From assembly GCF_001499995.1 (NCBI RefSeq), contig NZ_LQIU01000002.1, forward strand, positions 96,564 to 160,563: a stretch of DNA of 64,000 nucleotides, read 5' to 3'. Made by a program: the position numbers and the translations under genes. Each line of letters begins with the position of its first letter. Position 1 is the first letter of the stretch. The notes under the pieces were generated by a model. That model was given only the letters and a program-made list of their open reading frames with translations, made no database searches and was not told the origin of the DNA. Source of the stretch: Mycobacterium sp. IS-1496. Its GTDB lineage: Bacteria > Actinomycetota > Actinomycetes > Mycobacteriales > Mycobacteriaceae. Positions 16,281 through 25,677 of this stretch are shown here, one piece after another.

Positions 16281-17708
16281 ATGAGTCGAGATCGGGTCGC
16301 GCAGCACCGTCAGCTGTCGCGCCGGAACATGCTGGCCGCGATGGGAATCGCCGGCGCGGCCGCCGCGAGTCTGCCGGTGCTGTCGGCCTGCGGCGTCGGA
16401 GGCAAGGCCAGTGCGCCGAACGGGGCGTCGGAGGTGAGCGGCGGATTCGACTGGCGCAAGGCGTCCGGGTCGACCATCAACATCCTGCAGACCCCGCACC
16501 CGTATCAGCAGTCGTACCAGCCACTTCTCAAGGAGTTCACCGAGCTCACCGGGATCACCGTCAACGTCGACCTGGTGCCCGAGGCGGACTACTTCACCAA
16601 GCTGAACACCGAACTCGCCGGCGGTACGGGCAAACACGACGCATTCATGCTGGGCGCCTACTTCATCTGGCAGTACGGGCCGCCCGGCTGGATCGAAGAC
16701 CTCAACCCCTGGCTGCAGAACGCTTCGGCGACCAACGCCGAGTACGACTTCGAGGACATCTTCGAGGGTCTGCGCACCTCGACCCGGTGGGACTTCGAGC
16801 TCGGGAACCCGTTGGGCACCGGTGGTCAGTGGGCCATCCCATGGGGCTTCGAGAACAACGTCGTCGCCTACAACAAGGCGTATTTCGACCGGCGGGGCAT
16901 CAGGAAGCTGCCCGACAACTTCGACGACTTCGTCCAGCTCGCCGTCGACCTCACCGACCGCTCGCAGAACCGGTACGGCATCGCCACCCGCGGGTCGAAG
17001 TCGTGGGCCACGATCCACCCGGGGTTCATGACCCAGTACGTCCGCGAAGGCGCCGTGGACTACACGTTCGACGGTCGTGATCTGGTCGCCGAGATGGACA
17101 GCGACAAGGCCGTGGCGTTCACCGAGAAGTGGATCCAGATGCAGCACGAGGCGGGCCCCACCTCGTGGACCACGTACGACTACCCCAACGCCACCGGAGA
17201 TCTCGGTGACGGCAAGGCGATGATGGTCTACGACGCCGACAGTGCCACGTATCCGAAGAACAAGCCGGGCGCCAGCGCGCAGGCGGGGAATCTCGGCTGG
17301 TACCCGGGCCCGGCCGGTCCGGACGGCAACTACAAGACCAACCTGTGGACCTGGACGTGGGCGATGAACGCCAACTCCCGCAACAAGCTTCCCGCATGGC
17401 TGTTCATCCAGTGGGCCACCGGCAAGGAGTCGATGAACAAAGCCGTCGAGGGTGGCATCTACGCAGATCCCGTGCGGCAGTCGGTCTTCGACACGACGTT
17501 CAAGCGGATCGCCGCCGACCAGTACGGATACCTCGAGACCTTCGAGACCGTGATCCCCACCTCGAAGATCCAGTTCACCCCGCAGAAGAAGTTCTTCGAC
17601 ACCACCAAGGACTGGGCCGTCGCGCTGCAGGACATCTACGGCGGTGACGACGCCGCGTCCCGGTTGCGCAGTCTGGCCAAGACCAACACGTCCAAGGTCA
17701 ACCTCTAG
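16281..17708 (+). CDS. ABC transporter solute-binding lipoprotein (family 1, CUT1 type)
   Basis: This 475-residue extracytoplasmic binding protein starts with an arginine pair (SRRNMLAAMG) and a hydrophobic stretch ending in the lipobox LSAC, the lipidated Cys being near residue 37. Export is therefore probably by Tat, followed by lipid anchoring. The mature part has the family-1 sugar-binding look (INILQTPHPYQQSYQPLL, then FENNVVAYNKAYFDRRG). It would capture the polyol for the two permeases that follow. It lies 20 bases after the dehydrogenase, so the transporter and the enzymes are one operon. The substrate is inferred, probably erythritol or another tetritol. Confidence 0.88.
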   Translation: MSRDRVAQHRQLSRRNMLAAMGIAGAAAASLPVLSACGVGGKASAPNGASEVSGGFDWRKASGSTINILQTPHPYQQSYQPLLKEFTELTGITVNVDLVPEADYFTKLNTELAGGTGKHDAFMLGAYFIWQYGPPGWIEDLNPWLQNASATNAEYDFEDIFEGLRTSTRWDFELGNPLGTGGQWAIPWGFENNVVAYNKAYFDRRGIRKLPDNFDDFVQLAVDLTDRSQNRYGIATRGSKSWATIHPGFMTQYVREGAVDYTFDGRDLVAEMDSDKAVAFTEKWIQMQHEAGPTSWTTYDYPNATGDLGDGKAMMVYDADSATYPKNKPGASAQAGNLGWYPGPAGPDGNYKTNLWTWTWAMNANSRNKLPAWLFIQWATGKESMNKAVEGGIYADPVRQSVFDTTFKRIAADQYGYLETFETVIPTSKIQFTPQKKFFDTTKDWAVALQDIYGGDDAASRLRSLAKTNTSKVNL

Positions 17709-17720
17709 GAGCCGTGTCCA

Positions 17721-17744
17721 ATGAAAGAGCAGGGCCACCCATGA
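17721..17744 (+). other. Possible 7-codon leader ORF coupled to the permease start
   Basis: ATG 17721 opens a frame of seven codons (MKEQGHP). Its TGA overlaps the ATG of the permease (ATGA at 17741-17744). TAGGAG lies nine bases before this ATG, better spaced than to any permease start. It could serve to deliver ribosomes to the permease by coupling, or be chance. Confidence 0.25.
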
Positions 17745-18697
17745 CCACTCAGACTCCCAAGGCGCCGGAGGCTTCGCCCGAACAGCAGGCGCAGGATTCG
17801 GGCCGCGCGCTGCCCGAGGTGCCGACCTGGCGGCGCAGGCTTCGGCCCTATCTCTTGTCGATCCCGGCGCTCGTCATCGTCATCGGCATCCTGTATCCGT
17901 TCTTCGTGGGCGCTTATTACGCGTTCCTCAACTACGCGGCGGTCAACCCGAATCCGCACTTCATCTGGTTCGAGAACTTCGCATCCGTCCTCGGCGACCA
18001 GATCTTCTGGGAGAGCGTCAAGGTCACCGGCATCTTCGCCGTCGTGGCGACCACGATCGAGACCGTCCTCGGTGTCGGGTTGGCGCTGTTGCTCAACAGG
18101 TCGAGCATCATCGGCAAGATCTTCGAGAAGGTGTTGATCCTTCCGCTCATGATCGCCCCGGTGATCGCGGGCGTGATCTGGAAGCTGATGTTCAACCCGC
18201 AGTTCGGAATCCTCAACCACGTTCTGGGTCTTGGCAATACGTTCGACTGGTTGTCGTCGGGTAATGCGTTGTGGTCGGTGATCCTGGTCGACCTGTGGAT
18301 CTTCACGCCGTTCGTGGCGATCCTCGTGCTGGCCGGTATCCGGTCGCTGCCCAAGGAACCCTTCGAGGCCTCGGAGGTCGACGGCGCCAACTGGTTCTAC
18401 ATGTTCCGCAAGCTGATGCTGCCGATGCTGTGGCCCTACATCCTGGTCGCGGTCATCTTCCGGTTCATGGACAACCTCAAGGTGTTCGACCACATCTACG
18501 TGCTCACCGCGGGCGGACCGGGTGTCGCCACGCGCACCCTGCAGATCGGCGCGTTCGAGGACTCGATCATCAACCTCGACTACTCCCGCGGCAGCACCTA
18601 CATGCTGCTGCTCTGGATCATCGTGTTCATCACCGCGCGCTACCTCGTCAGCGTGCTCGGCAAAGCGCAGCGCCGTGCTGCCGGAGCGGAGTCGTAA
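17741..18697 (+). CDS. ABC transporter permease, MalF/UgpA type
   Basis: This 318-residue inner-membrane permease has about six transmembrane helices, the first at SIPALVIVIGILYPFFVGAY. The cytoplasmic coupling loop is the EAA motif EASEVDGANWFYMFRKLMLP, which contacts the ATPase. It pairs with the next gene to form the channel. ATG 17741 was chosen; an in-frame GTG at 17714 would add nine residues, but its ribosome-binding site is only two bases away. The gene is in the middle of the polyol operon, two bases before the second permease. Confidence 0.9.
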   Translation: MTTQTPKAPEASPEQQAQDSGRALPEVPTWRRRLRPYLLSIPALVIVIGILYPFFVGAYYAFLNYAAVNPNPHFIWFENFASVLGDQIFWESVKVTGIFAVVATTIETVLGVGLALLLNRSSIIGKIFEKVLILPLMIAPVIAGVIWKLMFNPQFGILNHVLGLGNTFDWLSSGNALWSVILVDLWIFTPFVAILVLAGIRSLPKEPFEASEVDGANWFYMFRKLMLPMLWPYILVAVIFRFMDNLKVFDHIYVLTAGGPGVATRTLQIGAFEDSIINLDYSRGSTYMLLLWIIVFITARYLVSVLGKAQRRAAGAES

Positions 18698-18699
18698 CC

Positions 18700-19578
18700 A
18701 TGGCACTCTTTCGCAGAAGCGAGTTGATGCCCGGTCAGAAGCGGTTCTCGATCGGTTCCGTCGCGGCCGACGTCGGACTGGTGTTCTGGTTCCTCTTCTC
18801 GCTGTTCCCGATCTTCTGGATGCTCATGCTGGCGCTCAAGAACGCCGAACAGCAGACCACCACGTACTTCTCGTTCAGCCCCACCTGGTCGAACTTCGCG
18901 ACGGTGCTCTCCGACAAAGGCACCCAGATGACCAGCGTGGACTTCAAGGCGTCGCTGCTGACCAGCCTGATCAACTGCGGCGGGGCGGTGATCGTGTCGC
19001 TGGTGATCGGCATCCCGGCCGCCTATGCCGCGGGCCGCTGGCAGTACAAGGGCAGCAACGACCTGATGTTCCAGATGCTGTCGTTCCGATTCGCTCCGGA
19101 ACTCATGGTGATCGTGCCGCTGTTCGTGATCTACAACCAGATCGGTCTGTTCGACACCAAGGTCGGCATGATCTGGGTGCTGCAGCTGGTGACGATGCCG
19201 CTGGTGGTGTGGATCCTGCGGTCCTACTTCCAGGATCTGCCGGAGGATCTGGAGCAGGCCGCACTGCTCGACGGCTACACCCGTAAGCGGGCGTTCCTCA
19301 TGGTGGCGTTGCCGATCGTGCGGCCCGGTATCGCCGCGGCGGCCCTGCTGGCGTTCATCTTCGCCTGGAACAACTACGTGTTCCCGCTCATCCTGGCCGA
19401 CAGCAACGCCGGCACCGTCACGGTCGCCATCACGAAGTTCCTCGGTGGCGGCGGTCAGGCGTACTACAACCTCACAGCCGCGGCGGCGATCATCGCGGCC
19501 CTCCCGCCCCTGATCCTGGCGCTGACCATTCAGCGTTATCTGGTACGGGGCCTGTCATTTGGGGCGGTGAAAGCCTGA
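18700..19578 (+). CDS. ABC transporter permease, MalG/UgpE type
   Basis: This 292-residue permease has six predicted membrane helices, beginning near VGLVFWFLFSLFPIFWMLML. Its EAA coupling loop is EQAALLDGYTRKRAFLMVALP. It forms the heterodimeric channel with the preceding permease for polyol uptake. The start ATG 18700 lies two bases after the upstream stop. Its TGA overlaps the ATG of the first ATPase gene (one shared base), so expression of the subunits is coupled. Confidence 0.9.
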   Translation: MALFRRSELMPGQKRFSIGSVAADVGLVFWFLFSLFPIFWMLMLALKNAEQQTTTYFSFSPTWSNFATVLSDKGTQMTSVDFKASLLTSLINCGGAVIVSLVIGIPAAYAAGRWQYKGSNDLMFQMLSFRFAPELMVIVPLFVIYNQIGLFDTKVGMIWVLQLVTMPLVVWILRSYFQDLPEDLEQAALLDGYTRKRAFLMVALPIVRPGIAAAALLAFIFAWNNYVFPLILADSNAGTVTVAITKFLGGGGQAYYNLTAAAAIIAALPPLILALTIQRYLVRGLSFGAVKA

Positions 19579-20693
19579 TGGCCACGGTATCTGTCAACGA
19601 TCTGCACAAGTCCTTCGGCAAGACGCGAGCCGTCGACGGGGTGACCGTCGACATCGCCAACGGCGAGTTCTTCGTGATCCTCGGGCCCAGCGGCGCCGGG
19701 AAGACCACCACGCTGAAATCGATCGCCGGTCTCGTCGACATCGACAGCGGGTCGGTGCACATCGGGGGCCGCGACGTCACCCGCGTCGAGCCGTACCACC
19801 GCAACGTCGCGATGGCCTTCGAGAGTTACGCGCTGTACCCGCAGAAGACGGTGAGCGAGAACCTGGCCTCCCCGCTGAGATCGGGTCGTACGGGCCGTTA
19901 TTCGGAGGCCGAGCGTACCGAGCGCATCGATCAGGTGACGACCACGCTGGGGATCAACCACCTGCTGAAGCGGTATCCGCGCGAACTGTCGAACGGTCAG
20001 CGACAGCGGGTCGCGCTCGGTCGGGTGCTGGTGCGCCCCGCCGACATCTACCTGCTCGACGAACCGCTCAGCCACCTCGACGCGAAGCTGCGCGCCGCGA
20101 TGCGCGCCGAGCTCAAACAGCTCGGCGCGATGTCGAACACCACGACGCTCTACGTGACGCACGACTACCAGGAGGCGCTCGCGCTCGGCGACCGGATCGC
20201 GGTGATGCGCGAGGGCCGGCTGGTCCAGATCGGCACACCGGAGGACATCTGGCGCCGGCCGGCGGACACCTTCGTCGCGAAAGCGCTCGGCCAGCCCGAG
20301 ATCAACCTGCTCGACGGGGTGGTCGACGACGGCCGGATCCGGCTCGGGGACGGCTCGCTGGACGTGGCCATCCCGGCCGACGCGCTCGTCGACCGCGGTG
20401 ACCGCGTGCGGGTGGGGTTGCGCCCCAGCGACATCCACGTCACCAGCGGGGACGGAACGCTGCGGGGACGGGTGCTGCTCGCCGAGCGCCTCGGCCGCAA
20501 CATCGAGCTGACCGTCGACTGCGGCGGCACCCAGCTCATCGTGCTGACCTCGGGCCGCCACGGTGTGGGGGAGGGCGACGACGTGACGATGAAGGTCGCC
20601 GACTCCGATGTCCACGTCTTCGCCGTCGGCGACGGCGACACCTCGCGTCTTGGACCTGCCGATCACCACTCGACACTGGAGGCAGCACAGTGA
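19578..20693 (+). CDS. ABC transporter ATPase (CUT1 type), first of two, Glu in Q-loop
   Basis: This 371-residue UgpC/MalK-like ATPase has Walker A GPSGAGKTT, signature LSNGQRQRV, Walker B IYLLDEP, the D-loop SHLD and the His-loop THD. A C-terminal regulatory OB-type domain follows. The Q-loop reads FESYALYP: the Gln normally found there (FQSYALYP) is Glu, encoded by GAG. It would form a heterodimer with the second ATPase encoded next. Transporters with two different ATPases of this kind include the rhizobial glycerol system GlpSTPQV. It overlaps both neighbours. Confidence 0.9.
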   Translation: MATVSVNDLHKSFGKTRAVDGVTVDIANGEFFVILGPSGAGKTTTLKSIAGLVDIDSGSVHIGGRDVTRVEPYHRNVAMAFESYALYPQKTVSENLASPLRSGRTGRYSEAERTERIDQVTTTLGINHLLKRYPRELSNGQRQRVALGRVLVRPADIYLLDEPLSHLDAKLRAAMRAELKQLGAMSNTTTLYVTHDYQEALALGDRIAVMREGRLVQIGTPEDIWRRPADTFVAKALGQPEINLLDGVVDDGRIRLGDGSLDVAIPADALVDRGDRVRVGLRPSDIHVTSGDGTLRGRVLLAERLGRNIELTVDCGGTQLIVLTSGRHGVGEGDDVTMKVADSDVHVFAVGDGDTSRLGPADHHSTLEAAQ

Positions 20694-21817
20694 GTCTGAC
20701 CGCCGAGAAGCCGCGGACCGCCACCGCGCAGAGCCTCACCCTGAGCGATCTGGTGAAGACTTACGCATCGCGCGGCCGGGAGAGTGTCACCGCGGTCAAG
20801 GGCATCGACCTGGCCATCGAACCGGGCGAACTGGTCGCGCTGCTCGGGCCGTCCGGCTGCGGGAAGACGACCACGCTGCGGATGATCGCCGGACTGGAGA
20901 CCGTCACCAGCGGGTCCATCAAGATCGGCGACCGGGAGATCTCCCAGTTGCCCGCCGCCAAGCGGGGAATCGGTGTCGGGTTCGAGAGCTACGCCCTGTA
21001 CCCGCCGATGTCGGTGCGCGAGAACCTGTTGTACGGATTGAAGGCGCGCAAGGTCAAAGGCGCCGAGCAGATGGTCGATTCGATCAGCCGGCGCCTCGAG
21101 ATGGACGATCTGATGGGCCTGCGCCCGGCCGGGCTGTCGAGCGGTCAGAAGCAGCGGGTGGCGCTGGCTCGCGCGCTCGTGCGCAACCCACCGGTGCTGC
21201 TGCTCGACGAACCGCTCAGCCACCTCGACGCGTCGGCCCGGCAGCGGGTGCGCCGCGAACTCAAGGTGCTGCAACGCGAATTCGGTTATACGACGATCGT
21301 GGTGACCCACGATCAGGTGGAGGCGCTGTCGCTGGCGGACCGTCTCGCGGTGATGGACGCCGGCGTCGTACAGCAGTTCGGCACACCCGACGAGGTGTTC
21401 GACGATCCGGCGAACCTGTTCGTCGCGCAGTTCGTGGGCGAACCGCAGATCAACGTCCTACCCGGGGTCGCCCGTGTCCGGGACGGCCGGGTGTCCGTGC
21501 AGATCGGCGACGACGCGGGGAGTCTGGACACCGCGGCCACCGACGTCGCCGACGGCACCGCGGTCACGGTGGGCCTGCGGCCGCAGGACTGCGTGATCAC
21601 CGGTGACTCCGCACGCGGTGTCGCCACCACCGTCGCCTATTTCGAACACCTCCTGGAGTTCGGCCTGTCCACCAGCACCGTCCACGGTCTGGAGGAGGGC
21701 GTCGTCGTGCAGACACCGGCTGCCGAAACCTACGAACCCGAACAGAAGGTGGTCGTCACGGCGCCGCCGGAACGGGTGTACCTGTTCGACACCGACACGG
21801 GGGAGCGCCTGCGGTGA
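20690..21817 (+). CDS. ABC transporter ATPase (CUT1 type), second of two, Glu in Q-loop
   Basis: This 375-residue ATPase has Walker [10 protein letters not shown], signature LSSGQKQRV, Walker B VLLLDEP and His-loop THDQ. As in the preceding gene, the Q-loop Gln is Glu (FESYALYP). An N-terminal extension of about 15 residues precedes the first strand. The GTG start overlaps the stop of the first ATPase (GTGA), and its own stop overlaps the kinase start in the same way. The two ATPases are clearly diverged, so a heterodimeric motor is likely. It energises uptake of the polyol used by the flanking enzymes. Confidence 0.9.
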   Translation: MSLTAEKPRTATAQSLTLSDLVKTYASRGRESVTAVKGIDLAIEPGELVALLGPSGCGKTTTLRMIAGLETVTSGSIKIGDREISQLPAAKRGIGVGFESYALYPPMSVRENLLYGLKARKVKGAEQMVDSISRRLEMDDLMGLRPAGLSSGQKQRVALARALVRNPPVLLLDEPLSHLDASARQRVRRELKVLQREFGYTTIVVTHDQVEALSLADRLAVMDAGVVQQFGTPDEVFDDPANLFVAQFVGEPQINVLPGVARVRDGRVSVQIGDDAGSLDTAATDVADGTAVTVGLRPQDCVITGDSARGVATTVAYFEHLLEFGLSTSTVHGLEEGVVVQTPAAETYEPEQKVVVTAPPERVYLFDTDTGERLR

Positions 21818-23562
21818 CGAAGCTGTTCAACGATCCGGCCCGCTTCACCGAGGACATGCTCGTCGGGTTCCTCGACGCCAATGCACGCTACGTGGCGGGA
21901 GTCCCCGGCGGTGTGGTGCGCGCGCACACCACCCGCGCCGGCAAGGTGGCCGTCGTCATCGGCGGCGGATCCGGGCACTACCCGGCGTTCTGCGGAACCG
22001 TCGGGGCGGGCTTCGCCGACGGCGCAGTGGTGGGCAACATCTTCACCTCCCCGTCCACCGAGGAGGCCGCATCGGTCGCGCGCGCCGCCCACGGTGACGC
22101 CGGCGTCCTGCTGGTCACGGGCAACTACGCCGGCGACGTCATGAACTTCACCCTGGCGGTCGACCAGTTGCGTGGTGAGGGTATCGACGCCCACTACTTC
22201 GCGGTCACCGACGACATCGCCAGCGCGCCCAAGGGCGAAGAGGCCAAACGACGCGGTATCGCGGGCGATTTCACCGTCTTCAAGTGCGCATCCGCCGCCG
22301 CCGAGGAGGGTCTCGACCTCGCTGGCGTGATCCGGGTCGCCGAGGCGTCCAACGCGGCGACCCGCACACTGGGCGTCGCGTTCGACGGGTGCACGCTGCC
22401 CGGCGCGGATCACCCCCTGTTCACGGTGCCAGAGGGACAGATGGGCGTAGGCCTGGGCATCCACGGGGAGCCGGGTGTCGCCGAGGAGCCCATGCCCACC
22501 GCCGCCGGTCTGGCCGGAACGCTGGTCGACGGTGTGCTCGGCGACTCTCCCGCCGACGCCGGGTCGAAGCGAATCGCGGTCATCCTGAACGGATTGGGCC
22601 GCACCAAGTACGAAGAGCTGTTCGTCGTGTGGGGTGGGGTGGCGCGGCTGCTGCGCGAACGCGGTTACGAGATCGTCGAACCCGAGGTCGGCGAGCTCGT
22701 GACGAGCCTCGACATGGCCGGCTGCTCACTGACGGTCATGTGGCTCGACGACGAACTCGAACGGTACTGGCGGGCCCCAGCGGACACCCCGGCATACCGC
22801 AAAGGTGCTGCATCCGTTGCGGATTCGACCGGTGAGCGGCGCAGCGACGCCGACGTCAGCGCGACGGCCGCCGCACCGTCGGTCGGTGAGCGCTCCGACG
22901 AGGCCGGGCGCGACGGCGGCCGGACGGTCGCCAGGATCTTCGAGGCGCTGGCCACCATGCTCGCCGGCGCCGAGGACGAACTCGGCCGCATCGACGCGAT
23001 CGCCGGTGACGGCGACCACGGCCGCGGCATGGTCAAGGGCTCGTCCGCGGCGCGTGCGGCGGCCGCCGGCGCGGTGGAGCAGGGCGCCGGGCAGGGTTCT
23101 GTGCTCACCGCGGCCGGCAAGGAGTGGGCGGCCAAGGCGGGCGGCACATCCGGCGTGCTCTGGGGAGCGATGCTCAGCGCGCTGGGCACCCGCCTCGGTG
23201 ACACCGGACGGCCTGACTCGGCGACCGTCGCCGCGGGAATGCGGGACGGCTACGACGCGCTGGTTCAGCTGGGCGGCGCCGCGCCCGGCGACAAGACGAT
23301 GCTCGACGCGCTGCTGCCGTTCGTCGAGGAACTCGAGCGGCGGGTGGCCGACGGGGAGCGTTGGCAGCAGGCGTGGGCGGCGGCCGCGGAGACCGCGGAG
23401 AACGCCGCACGTGCCACCGCCGACCTGCGCCCCCGGGTCGGCCGCGCCCGCCCGCTGGCCGAACGCAGCGTCGGCACCCCCGACGCCGGGGCGACCTCGC
23501 TGGCGATGTGCGCACGCACGGTCGCCGAAAGCCTCACTGTGAAAGGGGACAACCCGCAATGA
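21814..23562 (+). CDS. derK: DhaK-DhaL fused ketose kinase, probable D-erythrulose kinase
   Basis: This 582-residue ATP-dependent kinase of the dihydroxyacetone kinase family has an N-terminal DhaK part ([11 protein letters not shown]; substrate-binding His in GIHGEPG). It is linked through an Asp/Ala-rich hinge near residues 330-365 to a C-terminal DhaL ATP-binding part ([14 protein letters not shown]). In the tetritol pathway of Mycobacterium smegmatis such an enzyme phosphorylates D-erythrulose made by EltD. The adjacent RpiB-like isomerase supports that over simple dihydroxyacetone use, but an L-erythrulose or dihydroxyacetone kinase cannot be excluded. The GTG start overlaps the ATPase stop. 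Confidence 0.68.
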   Translation: MTKLFNDPARFTEDMLVGFLDANARYVAGVPGGVVRAHTTRAGKVAVVIGGGSGHYPAFCGTVGAGFADGAVVGNIFTSPSTEEAASVARAAHGDAGVLLVTGNYAGDVMNFTLAVDQLRGEGIDAHYFAVTDDIASAPKGEEAKRRGIAGDFTVFKCASAAAEEGLDLAGVIRVAEASNAATRTLGVAFDGCTLPGADHPLFTVPEGQMGVGLGIHGEPGVAEEPMPTAAGLAGTLVDGVLGDSPADAGSKRIAVILNGLGRTKYEELFVVWGGVARLLRERGYEIVEPEVGELVTSLDMAGCSLTVMWLDDELERYWRAPADTPAYRKGAASVADSTGERRSDADVSATAAAPSVGERSDEAGRDGGRTVARIFEALATMLAGAEDELGRIDAIAGDGDHGRGMVKGSSAARAAAAGAVEQGAGQGSVLTAAGKEWAAKAGGTSGVLWGAMLSALGTRLGDTGRPDSATVAAGMRDGYDALVQLGGAAPGDKTMLDALLPFVEELERRVADGERWQQAWAAAAETAENAARATADLRPRVGRARPLAERSVGTPDAGATSLAMCARTVAESLTVKGDNPQ

Positions 23563-24026
23563 CTGACAAACTGCGCATCGTCGTCGGCTCCGACGACGCC
23601 GGATACGAGTACAAAGAGGCCCTCAAGGGCGACCTGAAGTCCGACGATCGGGTCGTCGAGGTGACCGATATCGGCGTGGGCACCGACGAGGACACGGCCT
23701 ACCCGCACATCGCGGTGGCGGCGGCCCGGATGGTGGCCGAGGGCAAGGCCGACCGCGCCCTGCTGGTCTGCGGTACGGGTCTGGGCGTGGCGATCAGCGC
23801 CAACAAGGTGCCCGGCATCCGGGCGGTCACCGCGCACGACAGCTTCTCCGTCGAACGGTCGGTGCTGTCCAACGACGCTCAGGTGCTGTGCTTCGGACAG
23901 CGCGTCATCGGGCTGGAGTTGGCGCGCCGGCTGGCCCGGGAATGGCTGAACTACGAATTCGATCCGGCCAGCAAATCGGCGGACAAGGTCGAGGCCATCT
24001 GCGGCTACGAATCCGGTACCGACTGA
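23559..24026 (+). CDS. derI: RpiB/LacAB-type sugar-phosphate isomerase, probable D-erythrulose-4-phosphate isomerase
   Basis: This 155-residue isomerase has the RpiB fold signatures: the conserved Cys in [17 protein letters not shown], and HDSFSVERS. The usual N-terminal motif SDHAG reads SDDAGYEYK here, with His replaced by Asp, which could reflect a substrate other than ribose 5-phosphate. In the tetritol pathway it would turn D-erythrulose 4-phosphate into D-erythrose 4-phosphate, feeding the pentose phosphate pathway. Its ATG overlaps the kinase stop. It is the last gene of the operon, and a hairpin starts at its stop codon. Confidence 0.68.
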   Translation: MTDKLRIVVGSDDAGYEYKEALKGDLKSDDRVVEVTDIGVGTDEDTAYPHIAVAAARMVAEGKADRALLVCGTGLGVAISANKVPGIRAVTAHDSFSVERSVLSNDAQVLCFGQRVIGLELARRLAREWLNYEFDPASKSADKVEAICGYESGTD

Positions 24027-24055
24027 GGCCGCGAGGCCCGTTCGGCGGCCTCAGT
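24022..24055. terminator. Strong bidirectional hairpin terminator
   Basis: ACTGAGGCCGC at 24022-24032 and its exact reverse complement at 24045-24055 form an 11-bp stem with a 12-base loop. The stem covers the stop of the isomerase gene (+) and that of the convergent lipoprotein gene (-), so it can end transcription from both sides. No U-run follows, as is usual in mycobacteria. Confidence 0.7.
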
Positions 24056-24542
24056 TGAAAGTCACCGGATCGGCGACGGCGAAACAGCGCTGGGTGTTCG
24101 TCATGATCAGCACCTCGGTCACCGCGGCGGCGTCGATCGTCGGGAATTCGAACAGGCGCAGGTCTCCCCGGTCGAGGATCCCCCGGTCGGCGATGTCGAC
24201 ACCCGAGTTGGTACGCACGAGCACGGTGACCGCCGTCGCATAGTCGGTCGTCACCGTGACCAAAACGCCGCCGCCCTCCGGTTGCCTGCCCCAGGCCAGC
24301 GAGGACGGGCAGGCGGGGTCGCCGTCGGCGTTCGGGGGAACGCCGTGGTTGGCCGCGGCGACGGAGGCGTTCTGCCGGATCTCCGGCACCTCCGGCGTTG
24401 CGGCGGTCGCCGCGATGGCGCGGGTCTCGACCGGTTCGGATGCCGGGGCGGGCTCGGCGGGATATGCGCCCAGACGGTATCCGCACCCCGTGACCGAGAG
24501 TGCGGTGGCGGCGACCACGACGGCCGCCCTACCGATGTCCAC
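24051..24542 (-). CDS. Putative secreted lipoprotein of unknown function
   Basis: From GTG 24542, preceded by GAGGGGGA, the 163-residue protein begins with a hydrophobic segment and a lipobox (SVTGC, Cys near residue 20). A Pro/Ala/Glu-rich linker ([14 protein letters not shown]) and a globular domain of about 100 residues with a few cysteines follow. The frame is open further upstream, but that part lacks a signal. It is probably a cell-surface lipoprotein. I do not recognise a family. It is convergent with the tetritol operon and divergent from the EamA exporter. Confidence 0.65.
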   Translation of the reverse strand: MDIGRAAVVVAATALSVTGCGYRLGAYPAEPAPASEPVETRAIAATAATPEVPEIRQNASVAAANHGVPPNADGDPACPSSLAWGRQPEGGGVLVTVTTDYATAVTVLVRTNSGVDIADRGILDRGDLRLFEFPTIDAAAVTEVLIMTNTQRCFAVADPVTFN

Positions 24543-24784
24543 GAGTCCCCCTCGCTGCCATCCCCGACAAACCCGCGGGTACCCGTTTACCCGCGCGTCA
24601 ATCCCCATGGTCTTCCCATCGGACGCCCCGACGGGGTCGAATCGCCGAAATTTCGTCAGTTCGAGACAAACGCCGGAACCCGAACCGATCGACCGTGAAT
24701 CGTGCGCCGGCGCGCCCGCGTTACTGCCGGGCCGGCGAAACCGGTTGGACGCCGACGCTCGATGTGCCGTATATCAATGCGGTG

Positions 24785-25651
24785 ATGACCAGCACCGACG
24801 CCCGCACCGGTGCGGCCATGGCAGTGACCGCGATGTTGTCGGTGCAGTTGGGCGTCGCGGTGGCGGTGGGACTGATCGACCAGATCGGAGCCGAAGGCGC
24901 CGCCTGGCTGCGCCTGGCCTGGGCGGGCCTGCTGTTCCTGGTCTTCCTGCGCCCGCGGCGGGCGGGGTTCACCCGCCGGAGCCTGCTGGCGTGCGTGGCG
25001 CTCGGGGTGGTCACCGCCGCGATCACGCTGCTGTTCATGGCGGCGCTCGACCGGATCCCGATGGGCACCGCCAGCGCGCTGGAGTTCCTCGGACCACTCG
25101 GGGTGGCGGTGGTGCGGGGAACAGGTGTGGCGCGGGTGATCTGGCCCGGTCTGGCCGCGGTCGGCGTGCTGCTGATGACGCAGCCGTGGACCGGAACGGT
25201 CGACACAGTGGGCGTTCTCTACGCGCTGGCGGCCGCGGTGTGCTGGGCCGGCTACATCCTGCTGACCCAGCGGGTGGGCGATCAGGTCGCCGGGATCAAC
25301 GGGCTGGCGGTCTCGATGCCCGTGGCCGGACTCGTCGGCACGATCGTCGTCGGACCGATGGTGTTCGACCGGATGACACCGCAGCTACTGCTCATCGGGC
25401 TCGGCCTGGCCGTCATGCTCCCGATGTTCCCGTTCGCCCTCGAGTTCCTCGCGCTGCGCCGCCTCAGCGCCGCGGCGTTCGGGACGCTGATGAGCCTGGA
25501 ACCGGCGTTCGCGTTGACCATCGGCTTCGTCGCGCTGGACCAGGTGCCGGGTGTGGCGGCGGTGGTCGGCATCGTGTTCGTCGTCGCGGCGGGGATCGGC
25601 GCGGCTCGCGGCGGCGGGCGGGGGACGCCCGTGCCGGTCGAAGTCGCCTGA
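24785..25651 (+). CDS. EamA-family (RhtA-like) membrane exporter
   Basis: This 288-residue protein has ten hydrophobic segments arranged as two EamA repeats, like RhtA-type threonine/homoserine exporters. Recognisable pieces are [19 protein letters not shown] in the first half and [20 protein letters not shown] in the second. It probably exports small amino-acid-like metabolites, although the family is broad. ATG 24785 starts just before the first membrane segment; the frame is open upstream without a better start. It stands alone between a divergent lipoprotein gene and a convergent transporter operon. Confidence 0.8.
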   Translation: MTSTDARTGAAMAVTAMLSVQLGVAVAVGLIDQIGAEGAAWLRLAWAGLLFLVFLRPRRAGFTRRSLLACVALGVVTAAITLLFMAALDRIPMGTASALEFLGPLGVAVVRGTGVARVIWPGLAAVGVLLMTQPWTGTVDTVGVLYALAAAVCWAGYILLTQRVGDQVAGINGLAVSMPVAGLVGTIVVGPMVFDRMTPQLLLIGLGLAVMLPMFPFALEFLALRRLSAAAFGTLMSLEPAFALTIGFVALDQVPGVAAVVGIVFVVAAGIGAARGGGRGTPVPVEVA

Positions 25652-25664
25652 CCCCGCTCCGGGG
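25652..25664. terminator. Short GC hairpin between convergent genes
   Basis: CCCCG at 25652-25656 and CGGGG at 25660-25664 form a 5-bp stem with a three-base loop right after the EamA stop. It lies in the 26-base gap to the convergent ABC permease gene. It is small and has no U-run, so it is only a candidate. Confidence 0.3.
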
Positions 25665-25677
25665 CGCGAAACGGCGG

